Position numbers and translations under genes: made by a program
Source of the DNA: Embleya scabrispora DSM 41855
GTDB taxonomy: Bacteria; Actinomycetota; Actinomycetes; Streptomycetales; Streptomycetaceae
Length of the DNA stretch: 64,000 nucleotides
Direction: 5' to 3'
Assembly: GCF_000372745.1 (NCBI RefSeq)
Contig: NZ_KB889664.1
Location: forward strand, 257,665 to 321,664
Part shown: positions 17,042 through 24,198 of the stretch, piece after piece
Layout of the letters: each line of letters starts with the position of its first letter
Numbering within the stretch: the stretch's first letter is position 1
Notes under the pieces: model-generated
The model's input: the letters and a program-made list of their open reading frames with translations, nothing else
Database searches by the model: none
Told to the model about the DNA's origin: nothing

Positions 17042-17190
17042 GCGGCGTGCCGGTCGCGACGGGTGTCGAGGCGATGCAGGAGGTCGGCATCGACGTCGCC
17101 GACCGGGCGTCCGAGGTCCTCGGCGCGTACGCGGTCCGGGCATCGGACGTGGTCATCACCATGGGCTGGGCGCCCGGGACGGGCGCCCCG
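17038..17190 (+). pseudogene. arsC: arsC (LMW-phosphatase-type arsenate reductase) remnant
   Basis: Overlapping the arsR stop (GTGA), one frame reads EAMQEVGIDVADRASEVLGAYAVRASDVVITMGW..., which matches the middle of thioredoxin/mycoredoxin-coupled arsenate reductases (AMREVGIDI ... VRASDVVITMGCGD). The catalytic N-terminal loop is missing and the conserved Cys of MGCGD is replaced by Trp, after which homology stops. An arsR-arsC operon has therefore decayed, leaving arsR with its divergent arsI. Confidence 0.6.
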
Positions 17191-17261
17191 GCCGGGACCG
17201 GTGCATTTCGGTCGTGCCGCCGTCCGTCCGTGGTCGACGTCGATGTCGACGCGGACCCGGT

Positions 17262-17585
17262 TCACCGGACGATCGGGTGCGGCGCGGCCGGTCGGTCGGC
17301 GGCGGCGTCGGCATAGCGGCGCGCCAAGTGGGCGAAGGCATCCCTGAGTTCGGGCGGGCCGACGACCTCGACGTCGGTGTCGAATCCGCCGATTATCCGC
17401 CGTCGGGCCCCTTGAAGGCCACGATGGGGTAGCCGAGTTCGCGTAGGCGGTCCACGTCACGGCGCACGGTGCGCGGGCTGACCTCCTAGTCGCTCGGCCG
17501 GCAGTGCGCCGGGCCAGTCTCGGCGTGCCTGGAGCAACGAGAGCAGCGAGAGCAGCCGTGCTGAGGTCTTTCGGGTCTTCGGCAT
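17262..17585 (-). pseudogene. Broken HTH/WYL (YafY-type) regulator
   Basis: The frame opens at ATG 17585 with an HTH_11-like start (MPKTRKTSARLLSLLSLLQARRDWPG). A frameshift near 17490 moves it to [21 protein letters not shown], then after FKGPDGG the reading jumps again to [31 protein letters not shown], the C-terminal tail of a WYL protein. About 600 bp including the whole WYL core are missing compared with the intact relative at 27875-28879. The ending TGA is at 17262-17264. It is divergent from a DinB-type gene that is also frameshifted. Confidence 0.75.
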
Positions 17586-17646
17586 GCGTCCATCCTCTGC
17601 CGAGTAGAGGACACTCCCTGGCCGCTTCCGGTGGGATCGTCGTCCC

Positions 17647-18386
17647 GTGCCGAAGAACGAGAACGACCGGAAGGGCTCGACCACCGTGACCTCGACGACC
17701 ACGTCCCCCGCGCTCACTGCCCCCACGACCACATCTCCCACGACCCTCGACGGCGAGCGCGTCGACTTGCTCGCAGCGCTCGCGACCGCGCGGCAGAACC
17801 TGATCACCCCGGCGCGTGGGCTCGACGACGAACAGGCCGGCGCACACCCGACGGTCAGCGCGCTGTGCCTGGGCGGGCTGATCAAGCACGTCGCATCCGT
17901 CGAGGAAGGATGGATGCGCTTCGTGCTCGAGGGCCCGTCGGCCATGCCGTGCGACCTGCCCGACGGTGTCACCTGGGCCGACCTCGCGGCCGGTACCGCG
18001 CGCGAGGTGCCGGAGTGGGCGATCGACCATCACCACGGCTTCCTGATGCTGCCCGGTGAAACGCTCGCCGGGATCCTCACACGCTACGAACAGGTCGCGG
18101 CCCGGACCGAGGAGGTCCTCGCCGCCGTACCCGGCCTGTCGGCCGCGCACCCGCTGCCGGCGGCGCCCTGGCACGAGCCGGGCGAGGTACGCAGCGTGCG
18201 CCGGGTGCTGATGCACGTCATCGCGAGACCGCGCAGCACGCCGGGCACGCGGACATCCTGCGCGAGACGCTCGACGGGCGGACGTCGATGCAGTCGGGGA
18301 GGCCGGCCGGACCGCGGACCGTCGGGCTCACGATGTGCCGACGACACTTGGATGCCGCGCGACATCGGGACTCGAATCCCGCATGA
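17647..18386 (+). pseudogene. DinB/DUF664-type gene with a frameshift
   Basis: The frame encodes a DinB-fold protein (RQNLITPARGLDDEQAG, LGGLIKHVASVEEGWMRFVLEG, GILTRYEQVAARTEEVLA, RVLMHVIA). At about 18223-18226 one base is missing: the next frame continues perfectly as ETAQHAGHADILRETLDGRTSMQ, the signature C-terminal helix of the family. As written, the protein would lose this helix and its metal-binding His residues. It is either a true mutation or a sequencing error. GTG 17647 or GTG 17686 could be the start. Its partner regulator on the other strand is also broken. Confidence 0.75.
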
Positions 18387-18422
18387 CATCGAAGGAAGCG
18401 GCGCCATCGTGAACAAGCGCGA

Positions 18423-18451
18423 GCCGCGGCAGCCCGGGAGGCTGCCGCGGC
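18423..18451 (+). terminator. Stable inverted repeat, possible terminator
   Basis: GCCGCGGCAGCC and GGCTGCCGCGGC form a perfect 12-bp stem with a CGGGA loop, 37 bp past the frame-corrected stop of the DinB-type gene. There is no U-tract. It could end transcription from that gene before the downstream glycosylase-like gene. Confidence 0.5.
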
Positions 18452-18572
18452 CCCGGACCGACGACCGGTGGAACGACGCCCACCGGACCGACCTGTACCG
18501 CACTGACGACCACCGCAGTCGGACCCACCACCCGGACGCCCGTACCCCCGCGACCGACGAGCGTGCCGCGAC

Positions 18573-19682
18573 ATGACTTCGACGACCGTCCTCGACACCC
18601 GCGCGCTCAACCGCGCCACGCTCGCTCGGCAGTTGCTTCTCGATCGCGCCGACCTACCCGTCCTCGACGCCGTCGCCCACCTCGCGGGTCTGCAGGCCCA
18701 GGAACCGCAGGAACCGTTCGTCGGACTCTGGTCGCGGCTGCATGCCTTCGCCCCGGCGACGCTCTCCGACCTGCTCATCGGGCGGCGCGTGGTGCGTACC
18801 CACCTCATGCGCCGCACCGTCCACCTCGTCACCGCCGCCGACGCCCTGGCCTGGCGCGCCCGCCACGACACCATGCTGCGTCAGCGCGTCCTCGGCACCT
18901 ACCGCAGCGACTTCGACGGCGTCGACCTCGACGAACTCGCCGCAGCGGGCCTGGCGATCATGGCCGACGGCGAACCCCGCACGATGACCGAACTCGCCCG
19001 CGCCCTCAGCGAAGGCCGGCCCACAGCACACCCGCGCGCACTGGGTGAGATGCTGATCGCCGCCCTCGTGCCGATGGTGCAGCTGCCACCGCGCGGGCTC
19101 TGGCGCACCAGGGCAGGCGTACGCAACGCACAACTCTCCTCCTGGCTGGGCCGGGAGATCGACCCGCCCTCCCCGGACGGGTCCGACCCCGTGGGCCAGG
19201 CGCTGGTACGGCGCTACCTCGCCGCGTTCGGCCCCGCCGCCGGGGCCGACCTGCGCGCCTGGAGCGGCCTTTCCGGTCTCCCGGCCGCGGTCGGCGCCAT
19301 GCGCGAGGAACTGGTCACCTTCCGCGACGAACGGGGCCGCGAACTGCTCGACCTCCCCGACGCGCCGCGCCCCGACCCGGACACGCCCGCGCCGGTACGG
19401 TTCCTACCCGCGTTCGACAACGCGATCCTCGGCTACCACGATCGCACCCGGATCATCGACGACGCCCACCGCGGCCTGTCGGTGGCCGGCGCGCGCGTCG
19501 TCCTGGTCGACGGCCGCGTCGCCGCGACCTGGACCGTCGAGACCGACACCGTGGTCGTCACCCCACTGGGCCGCCTCTCCCGAGCCGACCGCGCCGCCGT
19601 CGCCGAACAGGGGCGGGAGCTGGCCTCGTTCCTCTCCGACCACGACAGCGACCGGGTGCGGATCGCCGCCTCTCCCGGCTGA
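18573..19682 (+). CDS. AlkZ/YcaQ-like winged-helix DNA glycosylase family protein
   Basis: A 369-residue protein of the HTH_42 family, whose characterised members AlkZ and YcaQ excise bulky alkylated bases or unhook interstrand crosslinks. The catalytic QxQ motif is seen as Gln41-Ala-Gln43 in LAGLQAQEPQEPFVGLWSRL; RRTVHLVTAADALAWR and FLPAFDNAILGYHDRTRI are other conserved blocks. In azinomycin producers AlkZ gives self-resistance; here no genotoxin cluster is visible, so a general repair role is likelier. ATG 18573 lies in an ATGA context with a small upstream frame. It is followed by a very stable hairpin. Confidence 0.85.
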   Translation: MTSTTVLDTRALNRATLARQLLLDRADLPVLDAVAHLAGLQAQEPQEPFVGLWSRLHAFAPATLSDLLIGRRVVRTHLMRRTVHLVTAADALAWRARHDTMLRQRVLGTYRSDFDGVDLDELAAAGLAIMADGEPRTMTELARALSEGRPTAHPRALGEMLIAALVPMVQLPPRGLWRTRAGVRNAQLSSWLGREIDPPSPDGSDPVGQALVRRYLAAFGPAAGADLRAWSGLSGLPAAVGAMREELVTFRDERGRELLDLPDAPRPDPDTPAPVRFLPAFDNAILGYHDRTRIIDDAHRGLSVAGARVVLVDGRVAATWTVETDTVVVTPLGRLSRADRAAVAEQGRELASFLSDHDSDRVRIAASPG

Positions 19683-19693
19683 GACCGCGGAAG

Positions 19694-19781
19694 CGCTCCG
19701 ACGGCAGCGCAGGGGACGCCAGGGCCGGACGGTTCGTGTGCGCTGTGCCCGGCGCCCCTGCTCCCGCTCGCCGTCGGAGCG
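19694..19781 (+). terminator. Long compound stem-loop after the glycosylase-like gene
   Basis: CGCTCCGACGGC (19694-19705) pairs perfectly with GCCGTCGGAGCG (19770-19781). Inside it, GCAGGGG-A-CGCC pairs with GGCG-CCCCTGC with one bulge, giving more than 20 base pairs in all. It starts 11 bp after the upstream stop codon, so termination or 3-prime end protection is the simplest reading; a structured RNA is also possible. Confidence 0.6.
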
Positions 19782-19955
19782 TGTCGTTGCCCGCACCGGT
19801 GCGGATTCCGTGTACGGGCGCGTGGGTCGTGCTTTGCGATCAGCAGGTAGGCGACCGGGTCGGTCGGGCAGACCCCCGACGCCGACTGGGGAGTGAAGGT
19901 GGAACCACCACCCTTGCTGCTGCCACGGCGAAACGCGTCGCCGGCGACCCCCGTC

Positions 19956-19996
19956 GGGCCGTCCGGAACACAGGCGGAACGTGTCCCGGACGGCCC
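19956..19996 (+). terminator. Hairpin upstream of the precursor gene
   Basis: GGGCCGTCCGG (19956-19966) and CCGGACGGCCC (19986-19996) form a perfect 11-bp stem; ACAC and GTGT can extend pairing inside the 19-nt loop. It ends about 130 bp before the precursor ATG and is followed by GTTGACC. It may be a second terminator insulating the peptide locus, or an attenuator in its leader RNA. Confidence 0.55.
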
Positions 19997-20129
19997 GTTG
20001 ACCAGCCAAGACACGACGGAACCGTTCGGAACGCCGGTTCGCCCTTGTCGTCGGCCCGAGTGCGTACGCAGTCTCGTTTTGCTCCATCGGGCAGATCGAG
20101 CGTCCGTCCCATGAAGAAGGAGAGACACC

Positions 20130-20324
20130 ATGCGTACTCGATTCGATTCACTCGCCGACCGACTGTTGGAGAAGGTGGCGCCGAAGGCGACCGCATCGGC
20201 GGCCAGTTGCTGGCAGCCCGAGTGCTGGCCCAACGACATCTGCGACGGCAAGAAGGGTCGTCTGATGAAGGTCAATCCGTGCACCGGCGGCAACCAGTTC
20301 GTTCGCTGCGGCTGCAGGATCTGA
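20130..20324 (+). CDS. Six-cysteine secreted peptide precursor (putative bacteriocin/RiPP-like)
   Basis: A 64-residue precursor. Residues 1-25 look like a leader: an amphipathic helix (FDSLADRLLEKVAPK) followed by ATASAA, a small-residue cleavage site. The remaining 38-39 residues contain six cysteines (27, 32, 38, 51, 60, 62), three Trp/Phe, several Lys/Arg and Gly-Gly turns, consistent with a cationic disulfide-knotted peptide. AAGGAGAG gives an excellent ribosome-binding site. Downstream genes encode MauE, an S26 signal peptidase, a TlpA-type thioredoxin and an ABC exporter, i.e. oxidation, cleavage and export functions. No lanthionine, radical-SAM or YcaO enzyme is present. The product and activity are inferred. 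Confidence 0.75.
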   Translation: MRTRFDSLADRLLEKVAPKATASAASCWQPECWPNDICDGKKGRLMKVNPCTGGNQFVRCGCRI

Positions 20325-20339
20325 TCGATCGCTCCACCC

Positions 20340-20382
20340 GGGGCCGGATTCGACGCGTTGGCCTCGCGTCGGGTCCGGCCCC
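20340..20382 (+). terminator. Intra-operon terminator after the precursor gene
   Basis: GGGGCCGGA-TT-CGACGCG (20340-20357) pairs with CGCGTCG-GG-TCCGGCCCC (20365-20382), 16 pairs with one 2-nt internal mismatch and a 7-nt loop. It lies between the precursor stop and the mauE start. Such a partial terminator normally keeps precursor mRNA far above that of the processing and export genes. Confidence 0.75.
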
Positions 20383-20437
20383 ACCGACGAACAGGCGGCG
20401 CGCCGGCCCGCGGCCGGCCGTGGGAAAGGCGAATGCG

Positions 20438-21001
20438 GTGAATCATCTGACGATGGGCGGGCGAGTACTGCTCGGCCTGGTCTTCCTGTGCTCCGCGGCT
20501 GGAAAGGGGCGCGGCGGCGACGCGTTTCGCGCGTTCCGTGAGTCGGTGGGGCAACTCGTTCCGTCGCTGCGCCGGCGTGCCCGGCCGCTTGTCGGGCTCA
20601 CCGGGGTCGCCGTCGCCACCGTCGTCGCCGAGGCGCTGGTGGTCGTGCTGCTCGCGCTGCCGGGTACCTCCAGCGCGGGCTTCGCGCTCGCTGCGGCGCT
20701 GTTGACCGCGTTCACCGCCGCCCTCGCCGCCGCGCTGCGCCGCAAACTGCGGGCGACCTGCCGGTGCTTCGGCGGCGACGCGCCGATCGCACCGCGGCAC
20801 ATCGTCCGCAATCTGCTGCTGCTCGTGGTGGCGGGGACCGCGCTCGCCGTGTCCGGGCCGGGCACCGGTACCTCGTACTCGCCGAGTCTGCTCCTGGCCG
20901 TCGGATGCGGAGCGGTTTTGGCTCTGCTGACCGTCAAACTGGACGAACTCGCCGACCTGTTCGCCCTGTCGAGCACCCGGCGAGAGGAACGAACGCGGTG
21001 A
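20438..21001 (+). CDS. mauE: MauE/DoxX-family redox-associated membrane protein
   Basis: A 187-residue membrane protein with four predicted helices. The loop motif CRCFGG at residues 108-113 is characteristic of MauE-type proteins, which help form disulfides in periplasmic or secreted partners such as methylamine dehydrogenase small subunit. The N-terminal GRVLLGLVFLCSAAGKGRG... helix is also typical (its usual Lys is retained). There is no amine dehydrogenase here; the adjacent Cys-rich precursor is the natural substrate. Start is GTG 20438 behind GGAAAGGCG. The stop overlaps the signal peptidase GTG (GTGA). Confidence 0.88.
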   Translation: MNHLTMGGRVLLGLVFLCSAAGKGRGGDAFRAFRESVGQLVPSLRRRARPLVGLTGVAVATVVAEALVVVLLALPGTSSAGFALAAALLTAFTAALAAALRRKLRATCRCFGGDAPIAPRHIVRNLLLLVVAGTALAVSGPGTGTSYSPSLLLAVGCGAVLALLTVKLDELADLFALSSTRREERTR

Positions 21002-21579
21002 GCAAGCGTGTGTCGTCCGTCGTTGTGCCCGTGTCGATCGCCGTGACGGTCGCGGTCGCGGCCGGCTTGGGCACCGCGGCGCTGATTCGTCGTCGCTACG
21101 TGATCGTCTCCGTTCAGGGGCACAGCATGACGCCCACCCTGACCGACGGCGAGCGGGTGATCGTGCGCCGAACCCCCCTCCGCGCCATCGGTGTCGGCCG
21201 GCTCGTGGTGGCCCGGCCCCCCGACGACGGACGCTGGTCCCGGCTCGCGCTGCCCGCGTGGCTGATCAAGCGTGCGGCGGCGGTGCCCGGGGACGCGATA
21301 CCCCGCAGCGGTGCGCCGGCGCTGCGCGATCTGTCCGACGACCGGGTCCCCGAGCACCGAATCGTCTTGTTCGGTGACAACCCGGCCCAGAGCCTGGATT
21401 CCCGCTACTGCGGCTATTTCCGTGACGACCAGATCCTCGGCGTCGTCGTCGGCCGACTGCCCGGCGCCGCACCCCTCGGGACCGCCTACCACCAGCACCC
21501 GCGCTCCGGCCGTCCGGCCACCGCCACGAGCACCGCCACGCCCACCGCCGAAAGGGATCTTCCGCCATGGCGTATCTGA
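20998..21579 (+). CDS. S26-family signal peptidase, dedicated to the peptide locus
   Basis: A 193-residue type I signal-peptidase-like protein. One N-terminal membrane helix (about 8-30) is followed by the catalytic Ser43 in VSVQGHSMTPTL, the Lys91 general base in LIKRAAAVPGD, and the GDN..SLDSRYCGYF block. The architecture equals LepB/SipS-type proteases that cut after small residues, fitting the ASAA site in the precursor leader. It overlaps mauE at its start and tlpA at its end (13 bp), so it is translated as part of the same unit. Confidence 0.9.
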   Translation: MSKRVSSVVVPVSIAVTVAVAAGLGTAALIRRRYVIVSVQGHSMTPTLTDGERVIVRRTPLRAIGVGRLVVARPPDDGRWSRLALPAWLIKRAAAVPGDAIPRSGAPALRDLSDDRVPEHRIVLFGDNPAQSLDSRYCGYFRDDQILGVVVGRLPGAAPLGTAYHQHPRSGRPATATSTATPTAERDLPPWRI

Positions 21580-22115
21580 CCGCCGCAGTCGTGTTCTTCG
21601 GACTGCTTTGCGTACTCGACCTCGTCCTCACCTTCGGTGTCATCCGACGGTTGCGCGAAATGGGTACGGAACCGGCCATGGGACGAGCGTCCAGCGACCC
21701 GTCGCACATCGAGGCCGGAGCCGTCGCGGCCCGTTTCACCGCGATCGACGTCGACGGGCTGCCCGTCACCCGGCAGGACCTGACCCGGGACCACCTCGTG
21801 GCCTTCGTCTCCCCCGGCTGTCCGACCTGCGAGGACAGCCTGCCCAGCCTGGTCGCGCGAGCAGCGGAGCTGGGCCCCCGGCGGATCCTGGCGGTCGTCG
21901 TCCTGGACGAGGACAAGGGCACCGACCCCGACGCGTTCGTGGCCGCGCTGGCACCGGCCGCACGCGTCGTCGTCACTCGTATCGACGACGAACTCCCGCG
22001 CGCCTTCGGCATCAAGGGGCTGCCGGCCTACGTCGTCACCGGACCGGACGGGCGAGTCGCGCACAGCGACATAGTGCTCTCCCGTACCCCGCGCCCGGCC
22101 GAGGTCGATGCGTGA
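21567..22115 (+). CDS. TlpA-like membrane-anchored thioredoxin
   Basis: A 182-residue protein with an N-terminal membrane anchor (about 3-25) and an extracytoplasmic thioredoxin-like domain. The active site is CPTC (Cys85-Cys88) in VAFVSPGCPTCEDSLPSL, and the cis-Pro loop is IKGLPAYVV. In mau loci the analogous MauD works with MauE to form or isomerise disulfides in the secreted product. Together with the MauE protein it should oxidise the six-cysteine peptide outside the membrane. It overlaps the genes on both sides (13 bp upstream; GTGA downstream). Confidence 0.9.
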   Translation: MAYLTAAVVFFGLLCVLDLVLTFGVIRRLREMGTEPAMGRASSDPSHIEAGAVAARFTAIDVDGLPVTRQDLTRDHLVAFVSPGCPTCEDSLPSLVARAAELGPRRILAVVVLDEDKGTDPDAFVAALAPAARVVVTRIDDELPRAFGIKGLPAYVVTGPDGRVAHSDIVLSRTPRPAEVDA

Positions 22116-24091
22116 GCACGCGCAGGGCCCGAAGCGCACGGAGACCGAACGAGATCGAGACACCTGGCAAGAACCAGGCCCCGAACGCGAACCGGACATC
22201 GAGCGCGCCCGCGAAGCGAAGGATGCGCAAGGCCGGAATCGCCCCCAAACCTCGAACAGAAGGGAAGCTTCCGCCCCGAGCCGCCTATGTCGCCGCTCGT
22301 GGTGCCTGCGCGCTGGCGTGGCGAGCGGCCCCGCTGTGCGTGGTCGCGCTCGCCGTGATCGCGGTGATCGCCGCTGTGGTGCCGATCGCGGTGGCCTGGC
22401 TCACCCGACTGGTCCTGGATCGCCTCGCGGCGGCGGGCGACGCGGAACTGCTCGGCTTGGCCCTGGGTCTCGCCGGCCTCGGCCTGAGTTCCGCGCTGTT
22501 GCCGCATCTGAGTCAGTACCTTGGCAACGAACTCACCCGAATCACCGGGATGCGAGCGGTGGATCGCCTGTTCACCGCGGTCAACTCCATCGCGGGACTC
22601 GCCCGGTTCGAGAACCCGGCCTTCCTCGACCGACTGCCCATGGCGCAGAGCGCGGGTACCCAGTCGGTCGGGCGTATCGTGCTGGGCGGTCTGCGGATCG
22701 CGGGCGCCGCGGTCACCGCGATCGGCTTCGTGCTCGTGTTGAGCGCGGTCAGTCCCACGATGACCGTGCTCGTCGCGCTCTCGGCGATTCCCGCGGTCCT
22801 GGCCGAACTGCTGCTCTCTCGTCGCCGGGCCCAAGCCGCGTGGCGGATCAGTTCGTCCCAACGGCACGAGATCTTCTATCAGATCCTGCTCTCCAGCCTG
22901 GAAGCGGCAAAGGAGATCAGGCTGTTCGCAATCGGCGGCTTCCTGCAGAACCGGATGCTCGCCGAACGCCGCGACGCGGACCGCGAGCGCCGCAGCCTCG
23001 ACCGCCGCGAACTGCTCACCCAGGGTGGTCTCGCGCTGCTCAGCGCGCTCGTCGCGGGCGCGGCCCTGGTCTGGGCGGCGCTGACGGCCAGACGCGGGGA
23101 ACTGTCCGTGGGCGACGTGTCGATGCTGGTGGCCGGTGTGGTCGGGGTACAGAGCGCGCTGTCCGCCGTGGTCGGCAACGTGGCCGACACCCACCACGAA
23201 CTCCTCATGGTCGAGCACTATTTCGCGGTGATCGGCGCAGGTCCGGACCTGCCGGGGCCGCCGCCGTCGGAAGACGAGGACGCCCGCGCCGCCGTGCCGG
23301 CGCTGCGTACCGCCATCGAGTTCCGGGACGTGTGGTTTCGCTACTCCGAAGACCACGCCTGGGTACTGCGTGGTGTGAACCTGACCATCCCCTTTGGGGA
23401 GGCCGTTGCGCTCGTGGGTCACAACGGCGCCGGCAAGAGCACTCTGGTCAAACTCCTTTGCCGGTTCTATGACCCCACCCGCGGGGCGATCCTGTGGGAC
23501 GGTGTCGACATCCGCGATGTTCCCGTCGAGAGGTTGCGCGATCGGCTCGGAGCGGTCTTTCAGGACTACATGCACTACGACCTCACGGCCGCCGAGAACA
23601 TCGCGCTGGGTGATCTGCGCACCCTCGGCGACCGGCCCAGGATCGAGGCCGCCGCCGAGGAGGCCGGTGTGAACCGGGTTCTGTCGAAGCTGCCGCGCGG
23701 TTACGACACCCTGCTCAGCCGCACGTTCCTGAACAGGTCCGACGAGGACGACCCCGACACCGGCACCCTGCTCTCCGGCGGGCAGTGGCAACGCCTGGCC
23801 CTGGCGCGGGCGTTCCTTCGGACCGACCGCGACCTGCTGATCCTGGACGAACCCAGTTCCGGTCTCGACGCGGAGGCCGAGCACGACATCCACGTCAGGC
23901 TGCGGCGCCACCGCGAGCAGCGCACCAGCCTGCTGATCTCCCACCGACTCGGCACGATTCGCGACGCGGACCGCATCGTGGTCCTGGCCGACGGCCGGAT
24001 CAGCGAGGAGGGCACCCACGACGAACTCGTCGCCGGCGGGGGCCTCTACGCTCACCTGTTCACGCTCCAGGCCGGCGGCTACCAGGCGTAG
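22112..24091 (+). CDS. ABC transporter, fused permease and ATPase (peptide exporter)
   Basis: A 659-residue half-transporter: a basic, low-complexity N-terminal 60 residues, an exporter-type membrane domain with about six helices (residues 65-370), and a nucleotide-binding domain with Walker A GHNGAGKST (about 435), signature LSGGQWQRLALARA (about 555), Walker B DLLILDEPSSGLD and H-loop LLISHRL. It lacks the C39 peptidase domain found in double-glycine bacteriocin exporters, in keeping with a separate S26 protease next door. Start GTG overlaps the tlpA stop. It probably exports the precursor or mature peptide as a homodimer. Confidence 0.9.
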   Translation: MSTRRARSARRPNEIETPGKNQAPNANRTSSAPAKRRMRKAGIAPKPRTEGKLPPRAAYVAARGACALAWRAAPLCVVALAVIAVIAAVVPIAVAWLTRLVLDRLAAAGDAELLGLALGLAGLGLSSALLPHLSQYLGNELTRITGMRAVDRLFTAVNSIAGLARFENPAFLDRLPMAQSAGTQSVGRIVLGGLRIAGAAVTAIGFVLVLSAVSPTMTVLVALSAIPAVLAELLLSRRRAQAAWRISSSQRHEIFYQILLSSLEAAKEIRLFAIGGFLQNRMLAERRDADRERRSLDRRELLTQGGLALLSALVAGAALVWAALTARRGELSVGDVSMLVAGVVGVQSALSAVVGNVADTHHELLMVEHYFAVIGAGPDLPGPPPSEDEDARAAVPALRTAIEFRDVWFRYSEDHAWVLRGVNLTIPFGEAVALVGHNGAGKSTLVKLLCRFYDPTRGAILWDGVDIRDVPVERLRDRLGAVFQDYMHYDLTAAENIALGDLRTLGDRPRIEAAAEEAGVNRVLSKLPRGYDTLLSRTFLNRSDEDDPDTGTLLSGGQWQRLALARAFLRTDRDLLILDEPSSGLDAEAEHDIHVRLRRHREQRTSLLISHRLGTIRDADRIVVLADGRISEEGTHDELVAGGGLYAHLFTLQAGGYQA

Positions 24092-24120
24092 GACCCGGTC
24101 CGGAACGCGCGTTCGGCTTG

Positions 24121-24138
24121 CCCGGCCAAGAGGCCGGG
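24121..24138 (+). terminator. Hairpin between converging ABC and MFS genes
   Basis: CCCGGCC-AAGA-GGCCGGG is a perfect 7-bp stem 29 bp past the ABC transporter stop and 60 bp before the stop of the opposite MFS gene. Short but correctly placed for bidirectional termination. Confidence 0.5.
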
Positions 24139-24198
24139 AGCTCGGAGGCGCGGTTCGGTCGAGGGGATCAGCCACCGCGAGGGCGCCGAATGTCGGGG

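Larger units (their letters stand above)
19683..20129 (+). other. Structured intergenic region, no gene
   Basis: About 450 bp between the glycosylase-like gene and the Cys-rich precursor. I find no convincing coding frame. It holds two large hairpins (annotated separately), a smaller one at about 19857-19886 (GTCGG-TCGGG pairing with CCCGA..CCGAC) and a 20-nt AAGGTGG...CCACCCTT element at 19896-19915. GAACCG/CGGTTC half-sites occur at 20019-20024 and 20035-20040. The precursor promoter must lie in the last 130 bp, but no good -35/-10 pair is evident. Confidence 0.6.

Noticed and set aside
18409-18576. 55-codon frame with AAGGAAG and an ATGA overlap to the glycosylase-like gene
   Set aside because: Translation is Arg/Asp/His/Pro repeats without family resemblance and it contains a perfect 12-bp hairpin; may act as a coupling frame but coding is not supported.
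19896-19915. T-box-like sequence AAGGTGG AACC ACCACCCTT before the precursor gene
   Set aside because: It resembles the T-box AGGGUGGNACCGCG only in part, folds as a simple hairpin, and no specifier stem or amino-acid gene is present; known actinobacterial T-boxes precede ileS.
20130-20324. Lanthipeptide, sactipeptide or lasso precursor
   Set aside because: No LanM/LanB/LanC, radical-SAM, YcaO or asparagine-synthetase-like gene lies in the locus; only redox, protease and export genes are present.
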